This document shows positions 9,266-17,452 of a stretch of 64,000 nucleotides of DNA, piece by piece; position 1 is the first letter of the stretch, and every line of letters starts with the position of its first letter. The notes beneath the pieces are model-generated. The model saw nothing but the letters and a program-made list of their open reading frames with translations. It made no database searches and was not told where the DNA came from. Source of the DNA: CAYQUC01 sp964514215 (GTDB taxonomy: Bacteria; Pseudomonadota; Gammaproteobacteria; UBA6429; Thiohalophilaceae); contig CAZEPW010000008.1 in NCBI GenBank assembly GCA_964514215.1, forward strand, positions 25,768 through 89,767, read 5' to 3'. The translations under genes and the position numbers were made by a program.

Positions 9266-10606
9266 ATGGCAACAAAATCGTCAAATGAAAAAGTCATTAT
9301 AATTGGCGCTGGTTGGTCTGGATTGAGTGCCGCATGTTATTTAGCTAGCAACGCTTACAAAGTATCAATTTATGATTCATCAAAAAATTTAGGTGGGCGC
9401 GCGCGCAGCATTCAACTAAATGGTAATACCGTTGACAATGGCCAACACCTTTTCATTGGAGCTTATCAAGAGACTTTAAAATTATTACAACTTATTTCGG
9501 CCGATATAAAATCATCACTACTACGCCAAAATTTGGTTTTGAATATGTTTAGCTCAACCAAAGAGCAATTAAAATTAAAAACATATAGTTTACCCTCACC
9601 CTTGCATTTAATTATTGGTTTAGTCTTTTGTTCAGGTTTAACTTTATTTCAAAAATATAGAATAATATATTTTAGTATCAAATTAGCAACATCAAATAAT
9701 CTAGTGTCAAATAACGATATTAGTGTTCTAGAACTACTGCAAAAATGTAAACAACCCGAAAAATTAATCAAGGCGCTATGGGAACCGCTATGTATAGCAA
9801 CATTAAATACACCAATAAAATCTGCTTCAGCCAAAATATTTATAAATGTACTTAAAAAATCATTACTCGGTAGCAAAAGCGATAGTGATTTTCTTTTCAC
9901 CCTTAAAAATCTAGGCGTTATATTACCCGAACCTGCAGAGTTATTTTTGCAACAGCATAATGCAAATATTGAACGTTGTTCACGAGCTACAGATATTGTT
10001 ATAAAAAATAATTGCATTACAGGAGTCATCATTAACGACAAATTAATAACGACAAATAAGCTTATTTTAGCAATCCCACCCTATGCTTGCGAAAAACTAT
10101 TATCCAAACAAAAGCATAGTGCATTAGCAAATCTCATAAAACAATTGTCCATTTTCGACTACCAACCAATTTGTACTATTTATTTACAATATCCTAAATA
10201 CATCACGCTTAATCAAGCAATGATTGGTGTTTGGGGGACAACTATACAATGGCTATTTGATCGAAGCCTAGCAGAACAACCGGGTTTAATCGCTGCAGTA
10301 ATTAGCGCGCAGGGAAAACATATGCAAATGGATAACGACACCCTAATCCAAACAGTTCAATCTGAAATTTTTAAAATATTTCCCGATTGGCCAAAAGCCC
10401 TTCATGCTAACGTCATTAGAGAAAAGCGCGCAACATTTAGCTGTAAGGTAAATATATCAAACTCACGTCCAACAAATACAACCTCAATAACAGGTTTGTA
10501 TTTGTGTGGCGATTATACAGCAACTGATTTACCGGCAACCATTGAAGGCGCCATTATAAGTGGTAAACTAGCGGCTACTGAAATCAATTACTCAAGAACA
10601 AAATAA
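9266..10606 (+). CDS. hpnE: Hydroxysqualene dehydroxylase HpnE (FAD amine-oxidase fold)
   Basis: FAD-dependent enzyme that reduces hydroxysqualene to squalene, the last step of the HpnCDE route. The N-terminal dinucleotide fold is IIGAGWSGLSAA, with glycines 14, 16 and 19. The C-terminal FAD contact is LCGDYTATDLPATIEGAIISGKLAA, typical of phytoene-desaturase-like flavoproteins. The 446 residues fit the family. It sits between hpnD (1 bp) and the yciK-like gene (2 bp). No squalene-hopene cyclase lies in this window, so the end product (hopanoid or other) is not shown. Confidence 0.9.
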   Translation: MATKSSNEKVIIIGAGWSGLSAACYLASNAYKVSIYDSSKNLGGRARSIQLNGNTVDNGQHLFIGAYQETLKLLQLISADIKSSLLRQNLVLNMFSSTKEQLKLKTYSLPSPLHLIIGLVFCSGLTLFQKYRIIYFSIKLATSNNLVSNNDISVLELLQKCKQPEKLIKALWEPLCIATLNTPIKSASAKIFINVLKKSLLGSKSDSDFLFTLKNLGVILPEPAELFLQQHNANIERCSRATDIVIKNNCITGVIINDKLITTNKLILAIPPYACEKLLSKQKHSALANLIKQLSIFDYQPICTIYLQYPKYITLNQAMIGVWGTTIQWLFDRSLAEQPGLIAAVISAQGKHMQMDNDTLIQTVQSEIFKIFPDWPKALHANVIREKRATFSCKVNISNSRPTNTTSITGLYLCGDYTATDLPATIEGAIISGKLAATEINYSRTK

Positions 10607-10608
10607 TT

Positions 10609-11361
10609 ATGAAATTAGCGCACTCTTATCAAGCGACAGCAAATGAATTAAAAGACAAAGTCATCCTTATTACTGGTGCCGGTGATGGTATTGGAGCCAT
10701 TGCAGCAAAAGCTTACGCTAAATATGGCGCAACTGTTATTTTATTAGGCAGAACAGTTTCAAAATTAGAAACGATCTACGATGAAATTGTCGAACAAGGA
10801 CATCCTCAAGCAGCAATCTACCCTTTTGATTTCGAGGGCGCTAAATTAGGAGACTATGAACAACTTGCCAATACAATCAATTCTGAATTTGGTAAATTGG
10901 ATGGTTTATTACATAATGCAGCCATCCTAGGCAGTAACACACCCATTGCTCAATTTAATCCAGAGCTATGGAATAAAGTAATGCATATCAATTTAAATGC
11001 TGCATTCTTATTAACTCAAGCCTGTTTACCGGTATTACGCAAAGCTGAAACAGCATCAATAATATTTACAAGTTCAGGAGTTGGTTCCAAGGGAGCAGCC
11101 TACTGGGGAGCTTATGCTGCGAGTAAGGCCGCCAATATTAATTTAATGCAGGTACTATCAGATGAACTTAGCGAAAATACCAATATTAGAGTCAATGCTA
11201 TTGATCCTGGCGCGGTACGCACCTCAATGCGAGCCCGCGCTTTCCCTGGCGAAGACCCTCAAACACTACCCTTAGCCGACTCAATAATGCCAAGTTATCT
11301 CTATTTAATGGCAAGCCACAAAAATAACCTCACCGGTGAAGTTATCAAAGCTCAGAAATGA
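10609..11361 (+). CDS. Short-chain dehydrogenase/reductase, YciK-like
   Basis: NAD(P)-dependent oxidoreductase of 250 residues. The cofactor motif is TGAGDGIG (22-29), the NAG-type motif is HNAAILG (102-108), and the catalytic pair is Y169 and K173 in YAASK. The stretch FTSSGVGSKGAAYWGAYAASKAA resembles E. coli YciK closely. In Pseudomonas the yciK homologue follows the HAD phosphatase directly; here hpnCDE lie between the two. Its substrate is unknown. It starts 2 bp after hpnE and is the last gene of the run. Confidence 0.85.
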   Translation: MKLAHSYQATANELKDKVILITGAGDGIGAIAAKAYAKYGATVILLGRTVSKLETIYDEIVEQGHPQAAIYPFDFEGAKLGDYEQLANTINSEFGKLDGLLHNAAILGSNTPIAQFNPELWNKVMHINLNAAFLLTQACLPVLRKAETASIIFTSSGVGSKGAAYWGAYAASKAANINLMQVLSDELSENTNIRVNAIDPGAVRTSMRARAFPGEDPQTLPLADSIMPSYLYLMASHKNNLTGEVIKAQK

Positions 11362-11442
11362 TTAGGGTTTTGTGTAAAAAACAACCATAAGCAGTTATAT
11401 GCATCCAAAGACATATATCCGAACAAAAATAAACCCCCAATA

Positions 11443-11456
11443 TTGCCGCCCGGCAA
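11443..11456. promoter_or_regulatory. GC-rich hairpin in the yciK-diguanylate cyclase gap
   Basis: TTGCCG and CGGCAA form a short perfect inverted repeat around a CC centre in an otherwise AT-rich gap. No T-run follows, so it is a poor intrinsic terminator. It could be an operator or an RNA hairpin. A second arm pair, ACAAA and TTTGT, lies about 20-40 bp downstream. Function is inferred only from position. Confidence 0.3.
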
Positions 11457-11551
11457 ACGAATCGGCGACAAATAATTGGCGTTTGTGACAAAAACCCCTT
11501 TTAGAAAACCTAAACCACTGATATTCCTGAGCTATGGATCATAGAAAAAAA

Positions 11552-11567
11552 TGGCACGAAAATAGCA
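11552..11567 (+). promoter_or_regulatory. Sigma-54 (RpoN) -24/-12 promoter
   Basis: TGGCACG, four bases, then TAGCA. The invariant GG and GC are exactly 12 bp apart, and the site differs from the consensus TGGCACR-N4-TTGCW at one position. It lies 40 bp before the start codon of the diguanylate cyclase at 11607, leaving a short leader. An enhancer-binding activator would be needed; its site is not identified. Confidence 0.65.
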
Positions 11568-11606
11568 TTAGTTACAGCAGGCAAACTAAAATTAGGTATT
11601 GTAACT

Positions 11607-12551
11607 ATGGCTACACAGCTTTACCAAAATGACGGCAAAATTCAATTTAATCCTGCAACTGATGTTCTTGATGTCGATATAAATGACTTACAAAGAACCA
11701 TTAAATTAGCAGGCCTACTGCATAGCAGTCTGGAATTGAAAACTGTCTTAGAATATTTTTTAGAAGCTGCTAAATTAAAAGTTAATTTTCAAAGTGCTCA
11801 CTATCAAAATGAAGAGTTAAGAACCGAATTACTCTTTAATGAAGCTCAAAAACACAGTTGCAGTTATAATTTAACCATTGAAGAGCAATCACTTGGAGAA
11901 ATAACATTTACAGCAAAGAAACGTTTTACCACGGCTAATCTAGAAAAAATTGAAAACCTACTCTGCCATCTAATCCATCCATTACGCAATTCAATTTTAT
12001 ATCAAAAAGCACTAAAAGCTGCACATAATGATGCCCTCACCGGTTTAAAAAATCGTGGAGCCTTGGATAAAGTATTAAAACGAGAAGTCGATATATCCAT
12101 TCGACACAATATACCATTATCATTAATTGTCCTCGATATTGATTATTTTAAAAGCATTAATGATCAATATGGTCATGCCGCAGGTGATAAAGTACTGCAA
12201 AATTTATCACGCTGCATCGAAAATGAAATTCGTGGATGTGACATTTTATTTCGATACGGTGGCGAAGAATTTGTAATTGTACTAACTAACACCGATCTTA
12301 AAGGTGCTGAATTATTATCCGAAAGAATTCGACACAGGGTAATAAATGAAAAATTTTTAATTAATAACAACAACATCACAGTTCGAGTCAGCCTAGGAGT
12401 TGCAGAAATAGACAACAACGATGACGCTGAAGAATTATTTACCAAAACTGATACAGCATTATATGAGGCAAAAAGAAGTGGACGAAATCAAACGGTATTA
12501 TTCACCAAAGAAATGAAACTGGATTTAAAAAATAAATCTTGTCAAATATAG
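11607..12551 (+). CDS. Diguanylate cyclase (GGDEF domain)
   Basis: Makes cyclic di-GMP from GTP. Residues 1-135 form a soluble, GAF-like sensory region without membrane segments. The GGDEF domain spans about 140-305, starting at DALTGLKNRGALD. The active site is GGEEF (218-222), and the product-inhibition site RxxD is RGCD (209-212) at the canonical spacing, so the enzyme should be active and feedback-inhibited. The start has a reasonable leader (TTAGGTATTG before the ATG). It is preceded by a likely sigma-54 promoter, which suggests coupling to an RpoN-controlled programme such as motility or attachment. Confidence 0.93.
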   Translation: MATQLYQNDGKIQFNPATDVLDVDINDLQRTIKLAGLLHSSLELKTVLEYFLEAAKLKVNFQSAHYQNEELRTELLFNEAQKHSCSYNLTIEEQSLGEITFTAKKRFTTANLEKIENLLCHLIHPLRNSILYQKALKAAHNDALTGLKNRGALDKVLKREVDISIRHNIPLSLIVLDIDYFKSINDQYGHAAGDKVLQNLSRCIENEIRGCDILFRYGGEEFVIVLTNTDLKGAELLSERIRHRVINEKFLINNNNITVRVSLGVAEIDNNDDAEELFTKTDTALYEAKRSGRNQTVLFTKEMKLDLKNKSCQI

Positions 12552-12670
12552 CGCTATTTCACCACAAAAATAATTTATGCTTTACATCACACAAATGATG
12601 TATGATGAATGTGAAATAAATGATATCAGTCTATAGTATTTAACATTACAGGCTATTTTCATAATACATT

Positions 12671-13090
12671 ATGAGTTATTTAAATCAACTAGATCAAATG
12701 CTAGACGCAGAATACCGTTTAGTAACAATAGAATCAGAAGAAACTGAACGCGTTTTGGAGTTATTTACTCAACTTACTCGTTTTAGCAATAAAGCATTCT
12801 ACTTTTGGCAAGATAATATTGGTATGCACAGGTTAGGAGCGTCACATATCATTCTGCCACATACCAAATCATCAAACGATATTCTAACCCATATAGAAAA
12901 CAGTAAACACTATGGTGTTTATTTATTAGATGGTTTTAATAATCTACTAAAAAACAAAGAAATTGTAGGTCGATTAAAAAAAATAGCTGAAGATGAATAT
13001 GAAAAGGTAATTATACTGCTAGGTGACAATATCCAGCTACCAAAATCACTAAAACAACACACTCTTCGTTCAAAACATAGAATAAAATAG
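12671..13090 (+). CDS. Stand-alone Ycf46-like N-terminal domain protein (no ATPase)
   Basis: Small 139-residue soluble protein. Features such as LDAEYRLVTIESEETERVLEL near the start, then FYFWQ, a GVYLLDGFNNLL segment, a KKIAED helix and VIILLGDNIQLPKSLKQ near the end follow the N-terminal domain that precedes the AAA+ ATPase in Ycf46-type proteins. Here the reading frame stops after that domain; no Walker A or B motif follows before the convergent def gene. It may be a natural single-domain relative or a degraded ATPase. The assignment comes from pattern recognition only. Function unknown. Confidence 0.6.
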   Translation: MSYLNQLDQMLDAEYRLVTIESEETERVLELFTQLTRFSNKAFYFWQDNIGMHRLGASHIILPHTKSSNDILTHIENSKHYGVYLLDGFNNLLKNKEIVGRLKKIAEDEYEKVIILLGDNIQLPKSLKQHTLRSKHRIK

Positions 13091-13128
13091 CCGCAAAGCT
13101 GCTGTTCCATTATAGTTTTATATTGTAA

Positions 13129-13647
13129 TTAACTTTCTAAAAAAATTTGATCTTCAAACCCAAAGTTTTTTAAATCCTTAATACGTTCAGGGTATAAAAT
13201 ACCATCTAAATGATCGATTTCATGCAAAACTACCCTAGCATGGAAGCCGTCAGCAAATCTTTCAATCTCATTGCCAATTTGATCAAACCCCTTATATTTT
13301 ATGTTTGTAATTCGAGGCACTAAACCACGCATATTAGGTATGCTTAAACACCCCTCCCAAGCACTTTCAAATTTTTCGCCAATTAATGAAATTTCAGGGT
13401 TAATTAAAACGGTTTGAGGAATTGGTTCAATATCAGGATAACGGGGATTATGCTCAATACCAAAAATCACAACCCTAAGCGGTACAGCAATTTGAGGCGC
13501 AGCAAGTCCTGCACCATCAAAATCTGCCATTGTATCGAGCATATCCTCTATGAGACAGTCTAATTCAGGGGTATTAAATTCTTGTACAGGATTAGCGATA
13601 CTTTTCAACAATGGATGTCCCATTCTTAAAACGACTTTCACAGACAT
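13129..13647 (-). CDS. def: Peptide deformylase
   Basis: Metalloenzyme that removes the formyl group from new polypeptides. Of 172 residues, all three motifs are intact: GAGLAAPQ (45-52), EGCLS (98-102) and HEIDH (142-146), giving the Cys and two His metal ligands. The sequence between motifs is closer to secondary (Def2-like) deformylases than to the fmt-linked enzyme, and no fmt gene is adjacent. It converges with the Ycf46-like gene and diverges from the csiV-like gene. It may be an extra copy; the rest of the genome is not visible. Confidence 0.95.
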   Translation of the reverse strand: MSVKVVLRMGHPLLKSIANPVQEFNTPELDCLIEDMLDTMADFDGAGLAAPQIAVPLRVVIFGIEHNPRYPDIEPIPQTVLINPEISLIGEKFESAWEGCLSIPNMRGLVPRITNIKYKGFDQIGNEIERFADGFHARVVLHEIDHLDGILYPERIKDLKNFGFEDQIFLES

Positions 13648-13721
13648 GAAACTACTCCAAATCTTAGATTAATTGAGAAAACTCTGTTAAAATTTATTAA
13701 ATTATATTGTAACGGTTATCT

Positions 13722-14528
13722 ATGAGTAAATTAAATAAAATCACACTATTATTATTTATAATAAGTAATAGCATTATTTCAACCAGTTTCGCTGATGAAG
13801 AAGATATCCGCTATTATGACGTTGAAATTATAATATTTGAAAATACACAAAAAAAATACCAACAATCAGAGTTTTGGAAAAAAAGTATAACCCAAACCGA
13901 ACCAGAATCTTTTGTGCAAATTGGTCAACCTTTGCCTGTTGATTTTCCAGAAATTTACAATCCACAATTATCATTTAAATATATTGAAAATAATGAGTAT
14001 CGCCTCAATGACATTGTAACCAATTTAAATGAATCAAATAATCACCGTGTATTACTACATTCTGCTTGGAGACAACCAGGCTTGAGTAAAACCGATGCAA
14101 TTAAAGTAAAAATTGAACATCGTATCCCACCTGAAAATACCAATGAAAATATTAGTACTAGCGATTTAAACAATAAACAATTAACGTCAAAAAATAATAA
14201 TTTCAGTTCAGAGCAATTCATCAGTGAGTTTAGTAACGACGAAACTACCGATGATAATAAAATGAATAAAGGTTTTATATTATCAGGTTATATAAAACTC
14301 ATTTTATCTCGCTACTTACACTTAAAGATAGATTTAGTTTATCATCAACAAGCTAATGAAATATCCGAACAAATTTTCAGTAATGAATTTGGAGAAGATG
14401 AATTATTACCCGATGTTTTTCATATATTGCAAACTAGGCGTTTACGTTCTAAAGAATTACACTATATCGATCACCCCGTTATTAGTATAATTGCCTTAAT
14501 AACACCTTATAAATTAAAAAATAAATAA
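13722..14528 (+). CDS. CsiV-like exported protein
   Basis: 268 residues with a clear Sec signal peptide (about 1-24, ending SFA). The opening mature segment RYYDVEIIIFENT is typical of the CsiV family, described in Vibrio cholerae as a periplasmic peptidoglycan-binding regulator acting with the D-amino-acid cell-wall response. A variable N- and S-rich middle section (about 145-190) is followed by a conserved-looking GFILSGYIKLILSRYLHLKIDL beta region and a C-terminal RSKELHYIDHPV motif. It faces away from def with a 74-bp gap. The family call is moderate and the role is inferred from the family. Confidence 0.7.
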   Translation: MSKLNKITLLLFIISNSIISTSFADEEDIRYYDVEIIIFENTQKKYQQSEFWKKSITQTEPESFVQIGQPLPVDFPEIYNPQLSFKYIENNEYRLNDIVTNLNESNNHRVLLHSAWRQPGLSKTDAIKVKIEHRIPPENTNENISTSDLNNKQLTSKNNNFSSEQFISEFSNDETTDDNKMNKGFILSGYIKLILSRYLHLKIDLVYHQQANEISEQIFSNEFGEDELLPDVFHILQTRRLRSKELHYIDHPVISIIALITPYKLKNK

Positions 14529-14602
14529 ACTAGTCGGGCTTAGAGGCTCGGCGGTAAACACAACAAGTATTTATTAAGGCTAACAGAAGAATCGCTATTA
14601 TT

Positions 14603-15346
14603 TTATGACATATCAGAAATAACAACTTCTAATAAGTTTTTAACTAAGTCCATCGCTTCAATTAAATTTTCTTCGATGATTTCCATTGTGATATTACTAT
14701 CGCCTTTGCCCGCAGCAAGGTTTGCAACAACAGCGATACATGCATAATCTAACGCCAATTCTCGTGCTAAGGCAGCTTCAGGCATCCCCGTCATCCCAAC
14801 TATATCACAACCATCTTTTTCTAATTTTCTAATTTCAGCAATACTTTCAAGTCGAGGGCCTTGAGTAGCACCATATGTTGCAGATTTAAAAATTTTTATA
14901 TTGTTAATTTTTGCTTTTGACAATATTAATTGGCGCAAACTATTGCAATAAGGTTCGGTGAAATCAATATGAGTTACCTGTGATAAATCTTCTTCAAAAT
15001 AGGTATGTTGCCGTGAATACGTGTAATCGATAATTTGATCAGGTAGAGAAAGTGTTTTAGGTTGATGTTGAGTAGTTATTCCACCAACAGCATTTACAGC
15101 AATAATACTTGAAGCCCCTGCTTGGTGAAGAGCCCATAAGTTAGCGCGATAATTTACTTTATGGGGAGGAATAGTATGGTTTACACCATGACGTGATAAA
15201 AAAATTACATCATTGCCATCAATTTCACCAAAACTTAATGGGCTGGAAGGTTCACCATAAGGCGTTACAACAGAGTCATGTCGAGTAATATTTAATGTGT
15301 TTATTTTTGTTAAACCCGTCCCTCCAATAATCGCTGTTGTTTTCAT
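14603..15346 (-). CDS. mtnP: S-methyl-5'-thioinosine phosphorylase (MTAP family)
   Basis: Trimeric purine nucleoside phosphorylase family, 247 residues. The start AIIGGTGL holds the phosphate loop, SRHG and HKVNYRANLWAL are family motifs, and NAVGGI and GMTGMPEAALARELALDYACIAVVANLAAG form the base and sugar pocket. In Pseudomonas the homologue prefers methylthioinosine. A methylthioadenosine deaminase (mtaD) in this window supports the same specificity. It ends the minus-strand run, 3 bp after hpt, whose product would capture the released hypoxanthine. Confidence 0.88.
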   Translation of the reverse strand: MKTTAIIGGTGLTKINTLNITRHDSVVTPYGEPSSPLSFGEIDGNDVIFLSRHGVNHTIPPHKVNYRANLWALHQAGASSIIAVNAVGGITTQHQPKTLSLPDQIIDYTYSRQHTYFEEDLSQVTHIDFTEPYCNSLRQLILSKAKINNIKIFKSATYGATQGPRLESIAEIRKLEKDGCDIVGMTGMPEAALARELALDYACIAVVANLAAGKGDSNITMEIIEENLIEAMDLVKNLLEVVISDMS

Positions 15347-15349
15347 AAA

Positions 15350-15898
15350 CTATAGTCCTTTGACAGCATAAATACCGGGGATGTTTCTTAAATAACTCTT
15401 ATAGTCCATACCGCAACCAAATAAATACCGATCTTCAACATTTAATCCAACATAATCAGCTTTAATATTTTCTTTTCGATCATGTAATTTGTTAACTAAC
15501 ACTGCAGTTTTAACCGATTTTGCATTTTTCGCGTCACAGTATTCAATAATGCCTTTTAAAGTCTTACCTTCATCCAGTATATCATCCACTAACAGTATGT
15601 CTCTATCTTGAATATCCCTTATTGGTTCTGCTAGCCATTTAACCTCTCCCCCTGCTATACCATTTTCATATCGTGTCGCATGAATATAATCTATTTGCAA
15701 TGGAAAATTTAGCCTAGTTAATAACTGTCCCATTGGAATAATAGCACCCGTTAAAACACACAGTATAATTGGATTTTTATTTTTAAAGTGCTGTTCAATC
15801 TCTACAGCCATTTTATCTAAGGCTATTTCAACTTCACTTTGATTAAACAAACAATCCGCTTCTTGTAGAATTTTTACAGGATCAATAAAAGGCTGCAT
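15350..15898 (-). CDS. hpt: Hypoxanthine-guanine phosphoribosyltransferase
   Basis: Type I phosphoribosyltransferase of 182 residues that joins hypoxanthine or guanine to PRPP. The PRPP loop is ILLVDDILDEGKTL, with the two acidic residues. The flexible loop and the C-terminal DYVGLNVEDRYLFGCGMDYKSYLRNIPGIYAV match the HPRT family, in which the aspartate recognises the purine. It lies 3 bp upstream of mtnP and 20 bp downstream of the dsrE-like gene. The context fits recycling of hypoxanthine released from methylthioinosine. Confidence 0.93.
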   Translation of the reverse strand: MQPFIDPVKILQEADCLFNQSEVEIALDKMAVEIEQHFKNKNPIILCVLTGAIIPMGQLLTRLNFPLQIDYIHATRYENGIAGGEVKWLAEPIRDIQDRDILLVDDILDEGKTLKGIIEYCDAKNAKSVKTAVLVNKLHDRKENIKADYVGLNVEDRYLFGCGMDYKSYLRNIPGIYAVKGL

Positions 15899-15918
15899 TA
15901 AATGTCCTTTAAATAATG

Positions 15919-16287
15919 TTAATAAGTAAAAGTTACAGTATCATCATCCATCGCCTGACTAATTAAGTAAGCTCCACCTACTGTCTCATCAATTTCAGGG
16001 ATTAAATCATCTCCCCATAATTCTAAAGTAGGAGTGCAAATTTTAAAAACAGCACCGGCCTCATGAGCATCTTTAATAAAATCATAAACAGTTTTAGAGC
16101 TTCCCTCTTGAACAAACAACTTTTCAGCAACTCCTTTTTTAGCAAGCTCGCCAGCGCCACCAGTTAAAATAACTTCAACTTGATATTCCATTGCAGCGGC
16201 GACAGTTGCCTGAAAAAAAGGAGCACCTAGTTCAGCAGATTTTGATGGGTCAGTATTCACCATTACAATCATTAATTTTTCAGCCAT
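15919..16287 (-). CDS. DsrE/DsrF-like family protein
   Basis: Small soluble alpha/beta protein of 122 residues. KLMIVMVNTDPSKSAELGAPFFQATVAAAM is the usual start of the DsrE fold, and GGAGELAKKGVAEKLF and VYDFIKDAHEAGAVFKICTPTLELWG continue it. The single cysteine in ICTPT is at a position often used for persulfide handling in this superfamily, but the double-cysteine TusD-type site is absent, so sulfur transfer is uncertain. It appears to be co-transcribed with hpt and mtnP. A sulfur-linked role near methylthio salvage is only an inference. Confidence 0.8.
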   Translation of the reverse strand: MAEKLMIVMVNTDPSKSAELGAPFFQATVAAAMEYQVEVILTGGAGELAKKGVAEKLFVQEGSSKTVYDFIKDAHEAGAVFKICTPTLELWGDDLIPEIDETVGGAYLISQAMDDDTVTFTY

Positions 16288-16341
16288 TCACACACACCAT
16301 AATATTTTCTATTTCTCTATTAAATTCATAAGGCTTCTCAC

Positions 16342-17442
16342 TTACTGCTTATTCAAACCTGCAAATTGAGGTGCATCAGGAAGATGCACTGTTGATGTCG
16401 GAAAGGCCATTTCAGCATTATTACGTAACACTATTTCATTTATTTTCAACAAAACATCTTGTTTAATTTCATGATAAAACACCCAATCGGTCGTTTTGGT
16501 AAAAGTATATACAAAGAAATCTAAAGACGATGCTGCAAATTGATTAAAATTTACAATCATAGTCTGATTTTGTTCTATCTCTGGGTGTGATTGTAACATT
16601 TGCTTCACTTGTGAAATAATATTTTGTAATTTGTCTGCGTCATCATATCTAACGCCAAAAGTTTCATATATTCGTCGGTGGCTCATTCTAGAGGGATTTT
16701 CTACAGCAATACTGGTAAAAGTAGAATTAGGTATATAAAGTGGCCGCTTATCAAATGTTCTAATACAGGTTAAACGCCAGCCAATTTTTTCAACCGTACC
16801 CTCAATATTTCTATCCGGAGAACGAATCCAATCACCTACCGAAAAAGGTCGATCCATGTATATCATAAAACCACCAAAGAAATTAGATAACATATCTTTT
16901 GCAGCAAAACCAACTGCCAACCCACCGATACCGCCAAAAGCCAGCACACCTGAAATACTAAACCCAAATGTTTGCAACACCACTAAAGCAGTGGTGATAA
17001 TCACCGACATCCGTAGTAACTTACTAATAGCATCTGCTGTAGTTTTATCTATTTTATCATTACTTTCATTACTACGTACTATTTTTGATTCTACAATATT
17101 AATAAAACGTATTATTACCCACGCCAGTGTAATAATAACGCCAACTTCACGTAAGGGACCAATAAAATTAAATATTGATGATTCTGAATTAGTTGCAATA
17201 ATATCTGTTGCAAAAGTAATACCTAAAATCCAAATTAAATAAGTTAGTGGGCGACGTACAGCAAAAATTACGGCATCATCCCACTTTAATTTATTTTTAC
17301 TTAGTCGGTTTTCAATACGTTTTAATAATTTTACTTGAATAACATTTATTAATAAACTTAAAAATATAACCACAAATACCTGAACAACCCAAGCATCATC
17401 TTTGATATTAAACTGTGTAATTAATGATTTTAAGAATTCCAT
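16342..17442 (-). CDS. Small-conductance mechanosensitive channel, MscS family
   Basis: Inner-membrane channel that opens under membrane tension and releases solutes during osmotic downshock. The 366 residues show about four hydrophobic segments (roughly 20-40, 67-87, 100-118 and 143-172). The glycine- and alanine-rich pore helix is GVLAFGGIGGLAVGFAAKDMLSNFFGG. It continues into the beta domain (FSVGDWI and GTVEKIGWRLTCIRTFD) and the alpha/beta cytoplasmic cage. It lies between nagZ (10 bp) and the dsrE-like gene on the same strand. Confidence 0.93.
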   Translation of the reverse strand: MEFLKSLITQFNIKDDAWVVQVFVVIFLSLLINVIQVKLLKRIENRLSKNKLKWDDAVIFAVRRPLTYLIWILGITFATDIIATNSESSIFNFIGPLREVGVIITLAWVIIRFINIVESKIVRSNESNDKIDKTTADAISKLLRMSVIITTALVVLQTFGFSISGVLAFGGIGGLAVGFAAKDMLSNFFGGFMIYMDRPFSVGDWIRSPDRNIEGTVEKIGWRLTCIRTFDKRPLYIPNSTFTSIAVENPSRMSHRRIYETFGVRYDDADKLQNIISQVKQMLQSHPEIEQNQTMIVNFNQFAASSLDFFVYTFTKTTDWVFYHEIKQDVLLKINEIVLRNNAEMAFPTSTVHLPDAPQFAGLNKQ

Positions 17443-17452
17443 GTTTTCACCT

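Noticed and set aside
11362..11606. A c-di-GMP riboswitch before the diguanylate cyclase
   Set aside because: The conserved GEMM core was not found; the sigma-54 motif explains the region better.
12557..12625. Nested inverted repeats TACATCA/TGATGTA and ATTTCAC/GTGAAAT after the diguanylate cyclase
   Set aside because: There is no T-run and no CRP-like consensus; it may be a weak terminator or chance, so it was not listed as a feature.
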